From: an uncultured Clostridia bacterium
Lineage (GTDB): Bacteria > Bacillota > Clostridia > TANB77 > CAG-508
Assembly (NCBI GenBank): GCA_944388935.1
Contig: CALXKK010000017.1
Coordinates: 1 to 39,682, forward strand
Reading direction: 5' to 3'
Length of the DNA: 39,682 bases
The position numbers were made by a program, and so were the translations under genes. The notes below the pieces were generated by a model. It was not told the DNA's origin. It did not search any database and saw nothing but the letters and a program-made list of their open reading frames with translations. Below, piece after piece: positions 7,336 through 17,839 of this stretch. Each line of letters starts with the position of its first letter. Positions within the stretch are counted from its first letter, which is position 1.

Positions 7336-7461
7336 GCGTTTAAGATTATTTATTTTTGTACAATCAAAACTTTAAATCTTAAAAAATATATGATAAGATT
7401 TATTCGTGGATACGAAGTGAAAAAGTTAGATAGAATTAATTTGTAGCTACGAGGTGAGCAA

Positions 7462-10400
7462 ATGAGTTTAAGATTAATATATGGTAAATCAGGAAGCGGA
7501 AAAAGTGAATTTTGCTTTAATGATATTGCCAAAAATGTAAATAACGAAAAAATATATATGATTGTACCAAATCAAATGGCACTAACTGCAGAAAAAAAGC
7601 TAATGGAAATTACTAAAAGAACTGCGTTAATAAATACAGAAGTAATTACCTTTAGTAGAATGGCTTTTAGAGTAAGGAACGAAATAGGCGGAGCTAAAAA
7701 AACTAACTTAAGTAAAAGCGGAAAAGCAATGCTTCTTTACGATATTTTAAGCAAGCAAAAAAACAATTTGAATTTCCTTGGAAAAAATGCTGAAAATGTA
7801 GATGTTATTGGTAATTCTATTACAGAATTTAAAAAGCATAAAATTGATATTGAAAAATTAAAAGAAGAAAGCGAAAACACTACAGATGTATATCTAAAGC
7901 TAAAATTAAAAGATATGATTACAATGTATGATGAATTCGAAAAAAGTATACAAGACAGATTTTTGGATGAAAATGATGTTTTAGATATTTTAAATACACA
8001 AATATTAAAAAGTAAGCAATTTAAAAATGCAATAATATATATAGATGAGTTTGTAGGCTTTACTTCGCAGGAATATGAAATAATAGCAAAACTAATGCAA
8101 ATATCAAAACAAGTAAATATTACAATTTGCACAGATAATTTAGTTCAAAAAGAAGATGCAGATAAAGATATTTTCTTTGCAAATAAAAATACAGCAATAA
8201 AATTGCTAGAAGTTGCAAAAGAATATGGAATAGAAATTGAAGAAGATGTAAAACTTAATGAGTTATATAGGTTCAAAAACGAAGAATTAAGACATTTAGA
8301 AGAAAATATCTATGCAGTACCATATAAAATTTACAAAGAAGAGCCACAAAATATAAAAATGTTCTTAGCCAATAATCAATATACAGAAATTGAACATTTA
8401 GCTTCTGAAATAGTTAAGTTAGTTAGAAATGATGGATATAGATTTAAAGATATATCTGTTATAACTAAGAATTTAAATATTTATTCTAGTTTAATAAAAG
8501 TAATATTTAATAATTACAATATTCCAGTTTTTATAGATGAAAAGAAGGAATTAAGCGAAAATGTTTTAGTAAAATTTATAATTTCTATCTTAGAAATTTG
8601 CAATAAAAATTGGTCATATGAGTCTGTATTTAATTATTTAAAAACAGGATTTGTAAATATAGAAAAAGAAGAAATATTTAAGTTAGAAAACTATTGCATA
8701 AGATGGGGCATAAAGGGCAATAAATGGTATAAAGAAGATTGGAATTATGTAGGAAAAGATGAATATACCGAAGAAGAAATTGCAAGATTAAACGAGCTTA
8801 GAAGAATGATTGTAACTCCAATAAGACGTTTGCAAGAAAAATCTAAAAAGGATAATAGTTTTACAAATTTAACTAAGATTTTGTATGACTTCTTGGAAGA
8901 GATGCAGATAGAGAAAATTATAAAATCTAAAATAGAGAAATTAGAAGAGAAAGGATTTATAGAAATTGCAAATGAATACGAAACTAGTTTTAAAGTTTTA
9001 GCAGACTTATTTGATGAAATTGTTTTAGTTTTCGGAGATGAAAAGACAACATTTGAAAAATATATAAATATATTAAAAATAGGATTAAAGAATACTGGAC
9101 TTGGAAAGATACCTGCAACACAGGATCAAGTAGTTGTTGGAGATGTAAGTAGGTCTAGAAGTCACAAAGTTAGAGCTGTATTTATAATAGGAATAAATGA
9201 TGGAGAATTTCCAAGTGTCTATAAGGACGAAGGGTTCTTTAATGATAGTGACAGAGAATACTTAAAGCAACAAGGGTTTGAGCTTGCAAATGGAAGTCTG
9301 GAAAATTTATACGAGGAGAATTTTAATATTTATAAAGCATTTACAATAGCAGAAGAAAAGCTATATTTATCATGTGCTTCATCAGATGATGAGGGGGCAA
9401 CTTTAAGACCATCAGTTATTATTACAAAGCTTAAGAAAATATATCCAAAGATGGAGGAAAAAAGTGATATAATCGAGCAAGAAAAAGAGATAATAACGAA
9501 AAATAATACATTTGATAATTTAATAGAAAAATTAAATGAGTATCAAGAAGGAAACGATATAGAAGACATATGGTTTGATGTTTTTAAATATTATGAATCA
9601 AACCCAATTTGGAAAAGCAGATTATATACAAGTTTAGAAGGAATAAAATATACAAATATTCCAGAAAGAATAAAGCCAGAGTTTATAAAAAAATTATATG
9701 GAGACACGTTACATACTACAATTTCTAGATTGGAAAGATATAGAAGTTGTCCATTTTCATTCTACTTGGAATATGGTCTAAAATTAAAAGAGAAGAAATC
9801 ATTAAAATTGCAACCAATGGACACAGGTTCTTTTATGCATGAGGTTATAGATGAATTTTTCGAGGAAGTTGCAAATAAAAATATAGCTATAAAAGATTTA
9901 GAAAGAGAAGATGTAGAAAAAATTGTAAAGCAAATTATAGATGATAAATTAAATTTAAAATCAAATTATATTTTTAAGAGTATTCCTAAATTTGTGGTGC
10001 TTACAAACAGGTTAAGCAGACTAGTAACTCTTTCTATAGTATATATTGTTCAAGGACTTCAAAAGACTGACTTTGAGGTTGTAGGTAATGAGGTTGAGTT
10101 CAAAAAAGGAAAGGAATATGAGCCAATAGAAATTACAACTGAAGATGGAAGAAGAGTAGAAATAACTGGGAAAATTGATAGAATAGATTTGGCAAAAGAT
10201 GCAACTGGAAAATATATTAGAATAATTGATTATAAGTCATCTGCTAAAGATATAAATTTAAATGAGGTCCTAGCTGGTTTGCAATTACAATTAATTACTT
10301 ATTTGGATGCTGTTTGCCAAATTCAAGATGTAATTCCCGCAGGAATCTTGTATTTCGGTTTAGAAGAACCTAAATTGGGAAAAATTAAAGATGCTAAAGA

Positions 10401-10839
10401 ATTAACAAGTGATGAAATAGAGCAAAAAATAAGAGAACATTTTAGGATGAATGGTTTAATTTTAGCGGAAATGAATGTTGTTAACATGATGGATAATAGC
10501 CTAAAAGATGGTGAAAAGTCCAATGTAATTCCTGTAAAACTAAAAAAAGATGGAAGTATGGATAGTTCTTCTAGAGTTGTTTCTAGAAAAGAGTTCGAAA
10601 TTTTACAAAAATATGTAAGAAAAACTTTAGGAGATATTTCTAAAGAGATATTGGATGGAAACATAGATATTAAGCCTTATTATAATGTTTCAGGCAAAAA
10701 AAGCCCATGTAAGTATTGCGTATATAGTTCAATATGTAATTTTAAAAAAGGATTCTATGGAAATGATTATAATTATATAGATAATTTGAAGAAAGATTAT
10801 ATAATGGAATGTATGAAAGAAAATACAAAATCCGAATAG
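7462..10839 (+). CDS. addB: ATP-dependent helicase/nuclease subunit B
   Basis: AddB of the AddAB double-strand-break resection complex, which unwinds and trims DNA ends for RecA. The 1,125 residues hold an N-terminal Walker A (GKSGSGKS, 8-15), an inactive-helicase middle and a C-terminal RecB-type nuclease: GSFMHEVIDEFF, IIDYKSS with D923/K925, and QLQLITYLDAV. The iron-sulfur staple is complete: C763 (SCPFSFY) and C1083, C1086, C1092 at the end. ATG has GAGGTGA 5 bases upstream. The usual partner addA is not the next gene here, so it must lie elsewhere or be replaced. Confidence 0.93.
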   Translation: MSLRLIYGKSGSGKSEFCFNDIAKNVNNEKIYMIVPNQMALTAEKKLMEITKRTALINTEVITFSRMAFRVRNEIGGAKKTNLSKSGKAMLLYDILSKQKNNLNFLGKNAENVDVIGNSITEFKKHKIDIEKLKEESENTTDVYLKLKLKDMITMYDEFEKSIQDRFLDENDVLDILNTQILKSKQFKNAIIYIDEFVGFTSQEYEIIAKLMQISKQVNITICTDNLVQKEDADKDIFFANKNTAIKLLEVAKEYGIEIEEDVKLNELYRFKNEELRHLEENIYAVPYKIYKEEPQNIKMFLANNQYTEIEHLASEIVKLVRNDGYRFKDISVITKNLNIYSSLIKVIFNNYNIPVFIDEKKELSENVLVKFIISILEICNKNWSYESVFNYLKTGFVNIEKEEIFKLENYCIRWGIKGNKWYKEDWNYVGKDEYTEEEIARLNELRRMIVTPIRRLQEKSKKDNSFTNLTKILYDFLEEMQIEKIIKSKIEKLEEKGFIEIANEYETSFKVLADLFDEIVLVFGDEKTTFEKYINILKIGLKNTGLGKIPATQDQVVVGDVSRSRSHKVRAVFIIGINDGEFPSVYKDEGFFNDSDREYLKQQGFELANGSLENLYEENFNIYKAFTIAEEKLYLSCASSDDEGATLRPSVIITKLKKIYPKMEEKSDIIEQEKEIITKNNTFDNLIEKLNEYQEGNDIEDIWFDVFKYYESNPIWKSRLYTSLEGIKYTNIPERIKPEFIKKLYGDTLHTTISRLERYRSCPFSFYLEYGLKLKEKKSLKLQPMDTGSFMHEVIDEFFEEVANKNIAIKDLEREDVEKIVKQIIDDKLNLKSNYIFKSIPKFVVLTNRLSRLVTLSIVYIVQGLQKTDFEVVGNEVEFKKGKEYEPIEITTEDGRRVEITGKIDRIDLAKDATGKYIRIIDYKSSAKDINLNEVLAGLQLQLITYLDAVCQIQDVIPAGILYFGLEEPKLGKIKDAKELTSDEIEQKIREHFRMNGLILAEMNVVNMMDNSLKDGEKSNVIPVKLKKDGSMDSSSRVVSRKEFEILQKYVRKTLGDISKEILDGNIDIKPYYNVSGKKSPCKYCVYSSICNFKKGFYGNDYNYIDNLKKDYIMECMKENTKSE

Positions 10840-10867
10840 ACTTTATAAAAATAGGAAGGAGAGCTTA

Positions 10868-11647
10868 ATGGATTTAAGTAATGAAAATATTGTTCATGTA
10901 AAAAAGGGAGATTTGGAATATCTTCAATTTAGAGAATTGTTAAAATATTCTGATAGATTAGTACATTGCTATTCATTAAAACCACTTATGTTTAGTGACC
11001 AAAATATTAATGCACCAGAAAATTACAAAAAGATATGTGGTGTGCTAGGAATTGATGACAGCAAAATAATAAAATCAGCTCAAAAACATACTGATGTGGT
11101 TAAAGACATAAAAGAGTACACAAACGAAAAATTCGAATTTGTAGATGGCTTTATAACAAAGGAAAAAAGCATACCGTTAGTTACAAAATATGCAGATTGT
11201 ACACCAATTATTTTATATGATAAAAGTCAAAATGTGATAGGAAATGTGCATTCTGGCTGGAGAGGAACTTTGCAAAAAATAAGCCAAAAAGCAGTGAATT
11301 TAATGGTGAAAGAATATAATTCTAATCTAAATGATATAATTGTTTGCATAGGCCCTTGTATAAAACAATGCCATTTCCAAGTAGAAGAGGATTTTATAGA
11401 TAAATTTAAAAAAGAATTTGGAAATGTAGAAAAATATTATAAAATAGGAGAAGTGGTAGAAGGAAAACAAAAATACTATTTTGATACCACAAGTTTAATA
11501 ATAGATTATCTAACTGAAAATGGAATAAAAAGAGAAAATATATTTGACAGCAAAATATGCAGTGTATGCCATTCGGATATGATGTTCTCATATAGAGCAG
11601 AAAGAGAAAAAGCAGACAGAAACATGAATATTGTTATGCTTAAATAG
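10868..11647 (+). CDS. pgeF: YfiH/laccase-domain purine nucleoside phosphorylase-type protein
   Basis: A 259-residue cytosolic enzyme of the YfiH/DUF152 (CNF1-like) fold, once called polyphenol oxidase. Members bind zinc and show purine nucleoside phosphorylase/adenosine deaminase activity; PgeF also edits peptidoglycan precursors. The metal set is visible: H74 in QKHTD, C111 in YADCTPI and H128 in NVHSGWRGT, with CIGPCI near the middle and a CSVC-type end. AAGGAG lies 7 bases before ATG, and the gene follows addB by 28 bases. Its TAG stop is shared with dispersed repeat copy B. Confidence 0.88.
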   Translation: MDLSNENIVHVKKGDLEYLQFRELLKYSDRLVHCYSLKPLMFSDQNINAPENYKKICGVLGIDDSKIIKSAQKHTDVVKDIKEYTNEKFEFVDGFITKEKSIPLVTKYADCTPIILYDKSQNVIGNVHSGWRGTLQKISQKAVNLMVKEYNSNLNDIIVCIGPCIKQCHFQVEEDFIDKFKKEFGNVEKYYKIGEVVEGKQKYYFDTTSLIIDYLTENGIKRENIFDSKICSVCHSDMMFSYRAEREKADRNMNIVMLK

Positions 11648-11682
11648 GGATTTGGGGACGGTCCTTAAAATCCCTGTTTGGA
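11646..11682 (+). repeat. Dispersed palindromic repeat, copy B
   Basis: Arms AGGGATTT (11646-11653) and AAAATCCCT (11667-11675) around GGGGACGGTCCTT. The arm sequence differs from copies A, C and D, yet is complementary to its own partner. The first arm overlaps the pgeF TAG stop. The right edge TCCCTGTTTGGA (11671-11682) is shared with copy G. Confidence 0.75.
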
Positions 11683-11700
11683 AAAATGAAAGGAGAAGCT

Positions 11701-12618
11701 ATGATACCTGAAAGAATAAAAAAAGGTGATACAATAGGAATTATTGCACCTGCAGACCCAGTAACTAAAGAAAATTTGGAAGAATTTAATAGTTCAATTT
11801 TGCTAATGGAGGGGTCTGGATATAAAATAAAAATAGGCAAGAATGTTTTTGCAAATCCAACAGGTTATGGAGCAACAGCAAAACAAAAAGCCGAGGACTT
11901 AAACAATATGTTTGCAGACAAAGATGTTAAAATGATATGGTGTGCAAAAGGTGGAAATAATTCAAATTCCATATTTGATTTAATAGATTATGAAAACATA
12001 AAGAAAAATCCAAAAATAATTTGTGGCTTTAGTGATATAACTTCTATAACAAATATGATATATCAAAAAACAGGATTAGTAACTTTCTCTGGTCAAACAT
12101 TTAAAGGTGTTGCATCTTGCGAAACAGAGTATAGCTATAAAGAAATAATTAAAAGATTGCAAGATGGAAGCTTAGAATTGGGAACCAAAGATGATGAATA
12201 CAAAGTGCTACAATCAGGCCAGGCAGAAGGTATTATGATTGGTGGAAATTTAAGTTTGATGCACGATTTAGTTGCTGGAAAATATAAGATGGATTTTGAA
12301 GATAAAATTTTATTCCTAGAGGAATTGGGTTTTGAATCTCCACCGGAGGCAGTTAGTCATTATTTATATTATATGAAGCAAAATGGAATATTTGATAAAA
12401 TAAAAGGTATATGGCTTGGAAATTATGAACACGAAAGTGGAATAACGTTGGAGCAAATTTTAAAAGATACAATAGAAGATGAATATAATTTCCCAATTAT
12501 TAAATCAAATAATTTTGGACATACAGATAGAAAAACAGTTATTCCAGTAGGTACTAGAGCAAGAATAGATACAGAAGATGAAGTAAAAATTAAATTGTTA
12601 GAGGATTGTGTAAAGTAG
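11701..12618 (+). CDS. S66-family LD-carboxypeptidase/MccF-like peptidase
   Basis: A 305-residue serine peptidase of family S66 (LdcA for murein tetrapeptide recycling, MccF for microcin C self-immunity). The nucleophile S111 is in GFSDIT, the acid lies in EELGFESPPEAVSHYL and the His in GHTDRKTVIPVG, in family order. The frame can begin at ATG 11686, but AAAGGAG at 11689-11695 lies 5 bases before ATG 11701, which starts the conserved IPERIKKGDTIGIIAPA. No signal peptide, so cytosolic. The loop that separates LdcA from MccF cannot be judged by eye. Confidence 0.82.
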   Translation: MIPERIKKGDTIGIIAPADPVTKENLEEFNSSILLMEGSGYKIKIGKNVFANPTGYGATAKQKAEDLNNMFADKDVKMIWCAKGGNNSNSIFDLIDYENIKKNPKIICGFSDITSITNMIYQKTGLVTFSGQTFKGVASCETEYSYKEIIKRLQDGSLELGTKDDEYKVLQSGQAEGIMIGGNLSLMHDLVAGKYKMDFEDKILFLEELGFESPPEAVSHYLYYMKQNGIFDKIKGIWLGNYEHESGITLEQILKDTIEDEYNFPIIKSNNFGHTDRKTVIPVGTRARIDTEDEVKIKLLEDCVK

Positions 12619-12704
12619 TATAAATAGAAATTCTATTTGTGTCACCAGCGTTGATACAAATTAGTTAGAATATGATTTATAAGTAGCATAAAGAGGTGTA
12701 AAAG

Positions 12705-13271
12705 TTGTACGACAATTGGGAAGATTTAGAAAAGTCAATAATAGGTTGTAAAAAATGCAAGTTATGTATGAATAGAACGAATATTGTCTTCGCAGATGGT
12801 AATAAAAATGCAAATGTAATGCTTATAGGCGAAGGCCCTGGAGCAGACGAGGATAGGCAAGGAGTTCCATTTGTAGGAAGAGCAGGTCAACTAATGAATA
12901 AAGCTTTTGAGGGACTTGGAATTGATAGAAGTAAATTATATATTGCAAATATCGTGAAATGTAGACCACCCAACAACAGGGTACCAGAAGAAGACGAGGC
13001 AAAAGCATGCTTGGATTATTTAAGAAATCAAGTAATACTTGTAAGACCACAGATTATAGTGCTTATGGGAAGTACAGCTCTTAAGAATATATTAGGTAAA
13101 GAATATAAGATAACAGCAAGTAGAGGTCACTGGATAGAGAAAAAAGGAATAATGTATATGCCAACATGGCACCCTGCAGCACTTTTAAGAGATGAAACAA
13201 AAAAGATAGACTTTTGGAGGGATTTTAAAAAGGTTCTAGAAATGTGTAAAGAGTTAAATATCGAAATTTAA
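12705..13271 (+). CDS. Family 4 uracil-DNA glycosylase
   Basis: Base-excision repair enzyme that removes uracil from DNA, of the iron-sulfur family 4 type, 188 residues. Motif A reads [12 protein letters not shown] with PFVGRAG after it, and the C-terminal motif is WHPAALLRD. Four Cys for a [4Fe-4S] cluster are available: two of C15, C18 and C21, then those in KCRPPNN and ACLDYL. The start is TTG 12705, supported by GAGGTG 6 bases upstream and by residues that align with the family N terminus. Dispersed repeat copy C overlaps its TAA stop. Confidence 0.9.
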   Translation: MYDNWEDLEKSIIGCKKCKLCMNRTNIVFADGNKNANVMLIGEGPGADEDRQGVPFVGRAGQLMNKAFEGLGIDRSKLYIANIVKCRPPNNRVPEEDEAKACLDYLRNQVILVRPQIIVLMGSTALKNILGKEYKITASRGHWIEKKGIMYMPTWHPAALLRDETKKIDFWRDFKKVLEMCKELNIEI

Positions 13272-13296
13272 ACTTTGGGAATGGTGCTTAAAGTTC
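13270..13296 (+). repeat. Dispersed palindromic repeat, copy C
   Basis: Arms AACTTT and AAAGTTC around a diverged core GGGAATGGTGCTT. It shares the last bases of the uracil-DNA glycosylase TAA stop. Confidence 0.65.
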
Positions 13297-13315
13297 AAAA
13301 GTAGTGGAGGATAAA

Positions 13316-13864
13316 ATGGGAAAATATTTTAAAGATATGGATTACGAAAAGATAAGTGAAGAAGATGTATTTAATGGAAAAAGATTAAATTTAAAAATTG
13401 AAAAATATTATAATAAAAGAGATAATAAAGAAGTATATCGTGAGCATATAAAGGCTGGAAATGGTGCAGTAATAATGCCATTCTTAGATGACAATACATT
13501 AATTATGATAGAAGAAGTAAGAACTCCAGTAGGAAAAAGTGTTTTAGCTTTCCCAGCAGGTTTGATAGAAGAAGGAGAAAAACCAGAAGATGCAGCAGTA
13601 AGAGAACTAGAAGAAGAAACAGGTTATAGAGCAGGAAAAATTGAGCCAATGCTATATGAATATCCTGCTATAGGATATTCTAATGAAATAGTATATATTT
13701 ATAAGGCCTCAGATTTAACAAAAACTCATAGACATTTAGACCCAACAGAAGATATAAAGGTACATAAAATATCAATAGATGAATTAAAACAACTATATAA
13801 AGATGGAGAAATACATTCTTCAGCAGAAATAATAGCAATATTAAGTTATTTTACAAAATTATAA
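13316..13864 (+). CDS. Nudix hydrolase, ADP-ribose pyrophosphatase-like
   Basis: A 182-residue Nudix enzyme expected to cleave ADP-ribose or related nucleoside diphosphate sugars. The full Nudix box G-x5-E-x7-REL-x-EE-x-G is present (GLIEEGEKPEDAAVREL then EEETGY), preceded by the family's FPAG and followed by YPAIGYSNE, typical of NudF-type enzymes. The frame opens at GTG 13304, but GTGGAGG is itself the ribosome site for ATG 13316, 5 bases downstream, so ATG is taken. Confidence 0.85.
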   Translation: MGKYFKDMDYEKISEEDVFNGKRLNLKIEKYYNKRDNKEVYREHIKAGNGAVIMPFLDDNTLIMIEEVRTPVGKSVLAFPAGLIEEGEKPEDAAVRELEEETGYRAGKIEPMLYEYPAIGYSNEIVYIYKASDLTKTHRHLDPTEDIKVHKISIDELKQLYKDGEIHSSAEIIAILSYFTKL

Positions 13865-13902
13865 TATTAAATATAAGGATATTTCAAAAACGGAGGAAAA
13901 CA

Positions 13903-15153
13903 ATGGAAAATATAATAGAAGAAGCAAATAGATGTTTAAATTGTAAAAACAAACCATGTCAAAAAGGATGCCCATTAGGGAATGATATTCCAAGTTTTAT
14001 TAGACAAGTTAAAGATGGTAATTTGGAAGAGGCTTTTAAAGTATTAACAGAAACTACAGTGTTGGGGGCAATTTGCGGAAGAGTATGTCCTCATTCTAAG
14101 CAATGTATGGGTAATTGTGTTAGAGGAATTAAGTCTAAGCCTATAAATATTGGTGAGTTAGAAACATATGTATTTGACAACGCAATTGAGCAAGATTTTA
14201 AGATTGAGAAAAACAATAAATTAGCAGGTAAAAAAGTTGCGGTAATTGGTGGTGGACCATCAGGTCTTACATGTGCAGCATTTTTAAGTATTAATGGCGC
14301 TAAAGTTACTATATACGAAAAGCAACCTAAACTTGGAGGAATTACTATGTATGGTATTCCAGATTTTAGATTGCCAAGAGAAGTAATCGAGAAAACTGTA
14401 GAGAAAATATTAGATTTAGGTGTAGAAGCTAAATGCAATCAAGAACTAGGAAAAGACTATGAATTAGATGATATTACAGAAAAATATGATGCTGTATATT
14501 TAAGCTTTGGTGCAAATGTTTCATCAAAAATGAATATACCAGGAGAAGATTTAGATGGAGTATTTGGAGGAAATGAATTACTAGAAAAAGGTAATCATCC
14601 AGATTATACAGGTAAATCTGTTGCAGTAAGTGGTGGAGGAAATGTTGCAATGGACTCTGCAAGAACTATAAAAAGATTGGGTGCGAAAAACGTATATGTA
14701 GTATACAGAAGAGCAAGAGAGCAAATGCCTGCAGAAGATTATGAAGTAGAAGAGGCAATGAAAGAAGGAGTAGAATTTTTATTCCAAAATAATATTGTTA
14801 AAATATTAGGAAATGATAAAGTTGAAAAAATAGAATGCATAAAGACAGAACTTGTAAAAAAAGAGGGAGAAAAAAGGTTAGTTCCTGTAAATATAGAAAA
14901 TTCAAACTATACTATAGATATGGACTATGTTGTAATGGCAGTTGGTTCTAAAGCAGACAAAGAATTAGTAGCAAAAACAGGATTAGAAACTACAGAATAC
15001 GGAAACATAAAAGTAGATGAAAAATATATGACATCTAAAAAAGGTGTGTTCGCAGGAGGGGACTTAATAGGAACTAAAGCCACAGTTGCTTGGGCAGCTC
15101 GTTCTGGAAGAAATGCTTCAGAAGAGATTGCAAAATACTTACTTGGTGAATAG
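13903..15153 (+). CDS. gltA: GltD-like NAD(P)H oxidoreductase (NADPH-dependent glutamate synthase family)
   Basis: A 416-residue iron-sulfur flavoprotein. The N terminus has the two-cluster ferredoxin-like domain ([14 protein letters not shown], then [15 protein letters not shown]), followed by an FAD Rossmann motif VIGGGPSG and an NAD(P)H Rossmann motif SGGGNVAMD, ending with [18 protein letters not shown]. This is the small subunit of glutamate synthase and of NfnAB-type bifurcating transhydrogenases. No large glutamate synthase subunit or NfnA partner is adjacent, so the electron acceptor is open; the homotetrameric GltA name is family-level only. GGAGG lies 7 bases before ATG. Confidence 0.8.
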   Translation: MENIIEEANRCLNCKNKPCQKGCPLGNDIPSFIRQVKDGNLEEAFKVLTETTVLGAICGRVCPHSKQCMGNCVRGIKSKPINIGELETYVFDNAIEQDFKIEKNNKLAGKKVAVIGGGPSGLTCAAFLSINGAKVTIYEKQPKLGGITMYGIPDFRLPREVIEKTVEKILDLGVEAKCNQELGKDYELDDITEKYDAVYLSFGANVSSKMNIPGEDLDGVFGGNELLEKGNHPDYTGKSVAVSGGGNVAMDSARTIKRLGAKNVYVVYRRAREQMPAEDYEVEEAMKEGVEFLFQNNIVKILGNDKVEKIECIKTELVKKEGEKRLVPVNIENSNYTIDMDYVVMAVGSKADKELVAKTGLETTEYGNIKVDEKYMTSKKGVFAGGDLIGTKATVAWAARSGRNASEEIAKYLLGE

Positions 15154-15167
15154 AAAAAATATTGTAG

Positions 15168-15200
15168 AAAGTAAACTTATATATTATAGGTTTACTTTTT
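15168..15200 (+). terminator. Hairpin terminator after the GltD-like gene
   Basis: AAAGTAAAC (15168-15176) pairs with GTTTACTTT (15190-15198), 13-base loop, short T run. It begins 15 bases after the stop. Its right arm overlaps the leuS -35 box. Confidence 0.6.
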
Positions 15201-15219
15201 CCAGTTTTTGCGATATAAT
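15191..15219 (+). promoter_or_regulatory. leuS promoter
   Basis: TTTACT (15191-15196), 17-base spacer, TATAAT (15214-15219). The leader to ATG 15254 is under 30 bases, too short for a T-box riboswitch. Confidence 0.65.
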
Positions 15220-15253
15220 GCTTGCGAACAAAATGAATGAAGGGATGACGCTT

Positions 15254-17677
15254 ATGTACAATTTTAAAGAGGTAGAGAAAAAATGGCAAGATAAATGGTA
15301 TTCAGAAGGTACATTTAATGCAAAAAATGATTACACAATGAAAAAATGGTATGGATTAATAGAATTCCCATATCCATCAGGACAAGGCTTACACGTTGGA
15401 CATCCAAGAAGCTATACAGCACTTGATATTATTGCAAGAAAGAGAAGAATGCAAGGTTATAATGTATTGTTCCCAATTGGGTTTGATGCATTTGGTCTTC
15501 CAGCAGAAAACTATGCAATAAAAAATCATATTCATCCTAAAATAACAACAGATAAAAATGTTCATCATTTTAGAGAGCAACTAAAATCTATAGGTTTTTC
15601 TTTTGACTGGTCAAGAGAAATAAATACAACAGATCCTGATTATTATAAATGGACACAATGGATTTTTATCCAATTATATAAACATGGACTAGCATATAAA
15701 GCAACAATGCCAATCAATTTCTGTACAGGTTGTAAGGTTGGACTAGCTAATGAGGAAGTTGTAAATGGTGTTTGTGAAAGATGTGGAAGTCCAGTAGTTC
15801 AAAAAGAGAAAAGCCAATGGATGCTTAGAATTACAAAATATGCACAAAGATTAATAGATGATTTAGACGATGTAGATTATCTAGACAAAATTAAAGCACA
15901 ACAAAGAAATTGGATTGGTAGAAGTGAAGGAGCAGAAGTTAAATTCGAAATTTCTGGAACAGAAGATTACCTATTAGTTTATACAACAAGACCGGATACA
16001 ATCTTTGGTGCAACATATATGGTTATAGCTCCAGAGCATAAATTAATAGAAAAATATAAAGATAGAATTACAAATCTAGACGAAGTAGAAGAATATAAGA
16101 AAAAAGCAGCTTTAAAATCTGATTTCGAAAGATCAGAATTAAACAAAGATAAAACAGGTGTAGAGATTAAAGGAATTAAAGCTGTTAACCCATTAACAAA
16201 TGAAGAAATTCCAATTTGGATTTCTGATTATGTATTAGGTTCATATGGAACTGGTGCAATTATGGCTGTTCCAGCACATGATACAAGAGACTTTGAGTTT
16301 GCTAAAAAATTCAATTTACCAATAAAACAAGTTATTAGAGATAAAAATTCTTCAGAAGATGATGGAAATAAAGAATTGACAGAAGCTTTTACAGATGTTG
16401 AAAATGGTATTGCAATTAATTCTGGATTCTTAAATGGTTTAACTTCTAAAGAAGCTATTAAAAAAGTAATAGAATATCTAGAAGAACATAAATTAGGAGA
16501 GAAAAAAGTAAATTACAAACTTCGTGATTGGGTATTTTCTAGACAACGTTACTGGGGAGAACCAATTCCAATGGTATATTGCGAAAAATGTGGATGGGTT
16601 CCAGTTCCAGAAGAAGAATTACCATTAAAATTACCAGATGTAAAAGATTATGAACCAGGAGAAAATGGAGAATCTCCACTTGCAAAACACGAAGAATGGA
16701 TTAATACAACATGTCCACATTGCGGTGGAAAAGCTAGAAGAGAAACAGACACAATGCCACAATGGGCAGGTTCATCTTGGTACTATTTAAGATATATGGA
16801 CCCACATAATGATAAAGAATTAGCATCAAAAGAAGCACTAGAATACTGGTCTCCAGTAGATTGGTATAATGGTGGTATGGAACATACAACATTGCACTTA
16901 CTATATTCAAGATTTTGGCATAAATTCTTATATGATATTGGTGTTGTACCAACAAAAGAACCATATGCAAAACGTACATCACATGGAATGATTCTAGGAA
17001 GCAATGGCGAGAAAATGTCTAAATCAAAAGGAAATGTAGTAAATCCAGATGAGATGGTAAGAGATTATGGAGCAGATGCACTTAGAGTTTATGAAATGTT
17101 TATAGGACCATTTGACCAAACAGCTCAATGGTCTATGGATAGTATTAGAGGATGCTTAAAATTCTTAGACAGAGTTTGGAATATGCAAGACTTCCTAGTT
17201 GATGGAGATGAATATTCACCAAAATTTGAAAAAATGATGAATAAAGCAATTAAGAAGGTTTCATCAGATATAGAAGAAATGAAATTTAATACATCTGTCG
17301 CTACATTTATGACAATGGTAAATGAATTTTATAAAGCAAAAGAAATAAATAAAGCAGAATTTGAAACATTCTTACAATTGTTAAATCCATTTGCACCACA
17401 TATAACAGAGGAGTTAAACCAAAGAATTGGTGGAAAAGAAGAATTAGCATATAAAGCATGGCCAACATATGATGAGGCTAAAACAATAGAAGATACTATA
17501 GAAATCCCAGTACAAATAAAAGGAAAAGTTAAGACAACTATTACTATAAATAAAGATGAGGATGAAGAAGTAGTAAAAGAAAAAGCAAAAGAAGCAATAA
17601 AGAGCCAAATCGAAGGCAAGAAAATTATAAAAGAAATTTATGTAAAAAATAAAATTTATAATATAGTAATTGGATAA
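15254..17677 (+). CDS. leuS: Leucyl-tRNA synthetase
   Basis: Class I aminoacyl-tRNA synthetase charging tRNA-Leu, 807 residues, normal length for bacteria. Signatures: HIGH as HVGH at 47-50 within [16 protein letters not shown], a connective editing domain with TTRPDT, a Cys-rich zinc segment, and KMSKS at 587-591. The open frame reaches back to 15086, but the -10 box (15214-15219) lies inside that extension, and the first conserved residues ([11 protein letters not shown]) begin at ATG 15254, which has GAAGGGA about 8 bases upstream. A strong terminator follows. Confidence 0.96.
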   Translation: MYNFKEVEKKWQDKWYSEGTFNAKNDYTMKKWYGLIEFPYPSGQGLHVGHPRSYTALDIIARKRRMQGYNVLFPIGFDAFGLPAENYAIKNHIHPKITTDKNVHHFREQLKSIGFSFDWSREINTTDPDYYKWTQWIFIQLYKHGLAYKATMPINFCTGCKVGLANEEVVNGVCERCGSPVVQKEKSQWMLRITKYAQRLIDDLDDVDYLDKIKAQQRNWIGRSEGAEVKFEISGTEDYLLVYTTRPDTIFGATYMVIAPEHKLIEKYKDRITNLDEVEEYKKKAALKSDFERSELNKDKTGVEIKGIKAVNPLTNEEIPIWISDYVLGSYGTGAIMAVPAHDTRDFEFAKKFNLPIKQVIRDKNSSEDDGNKELTEAFTDVENGIAINSGFLNGLTSKEAIKKVIEYLEEHKLGEKKVNYKLRDWVFSRQRYWGEPIPMVYCEKCGWVPVPEEELPLKLPDVKDYEPGENGESPLAKHEEWINTTCPHCGGKARRETDTMPQWAGSSWYYLRYMDPHNDKELASKEALEYWSPVDWYNGGMEHTTLHLLYSRFWHKFLYDIGVVPTKEPYAKRTSHGMILGSNGEKMSKSKGNVVNPDEMVRDYGADALRVYEMFIGPFDQTAQWSMDSIRGCLKFLDRVWNMQDFLVDGDEYSPKFEKMMNKAIKKVSSDIEEMKFNTSVATFMTMVNEFYKAKEINKAEFETFLQLLNPFAPHITEELNQRIGGKEELAYKAWPTYDEAKTIEDTIEIPVQIKGKVKTTITINKDEDEEVVKEKAKEAIKSQIEGKKIIKEIYVKNKIYNIVIG

Positions 17678-17720
17678 TAGCAGAATTTAGCATAATTTAG
17701 CTATAAATTGCAAAGTAATT

Positions 17721-17764
17721 AAAGATTACAGTCGTATTTTGTAACATGACTGTAATCTTTTTTT
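17721..17764 (+). terminator. Intrinsic terminator of leuS
   Basis: Thirteen perfect pairs: AAAGATTACAGTC (17721-17733) with GACTGTAATCTTT (17748-17760), 14-base loop, then TTTT. Confidence 0.88.
17740..17756 (+). promoter_or_regulatory. WalR-type box upstream of the HExxH gene
   Basis: TGTAAC-ATGAC-TGTAAT, an exact match to TGTWAH-N5-TGTWAH, 19 bases before the next promoter's -35. It overlaps the loop and right arm of the leuS terminator, so part of the match may be hairpin-driven. Confidence 0.4.
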
Positions 17765-17775
17765 AACAATAATGT

Positions 17776-17805
17776 TATACAATTTTTTTCGCAATATAGT
17801 ATAAT
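17776..17805 (+). promoter_or_regulatory. Promoter of the HExxH protein gene
   Basis: TATACA (17776-17781), 18-base spacer, TATAAT (17800-17805), 34 bases before the ATG. Confidence 0.5.
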
Positions 17806-17839
17806 ATAACTATGTATAGGTATATCAAGGAGAATTAAT

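Noticed and set aside
12619..12704. Terminator or promoter between the S66 peptidase and uracil-DNA glycosylase genes
   Set aside because: A small 7-pair hairpin has no T run, and TTGATA near 12653 has no -10 at a usable distance.
15197..15253. T-box riboswitch for leuS
   Set aside because: The promoter lies less than 40 bases before the start codon; there is no room for a stem I and no TGGNACC motif.
15086..15253. 56-residue N-terminal extension of LeuS
   Set aside because: It contains the leuS promoter and terminator of the previous gene, and has no similarity to LeuS.
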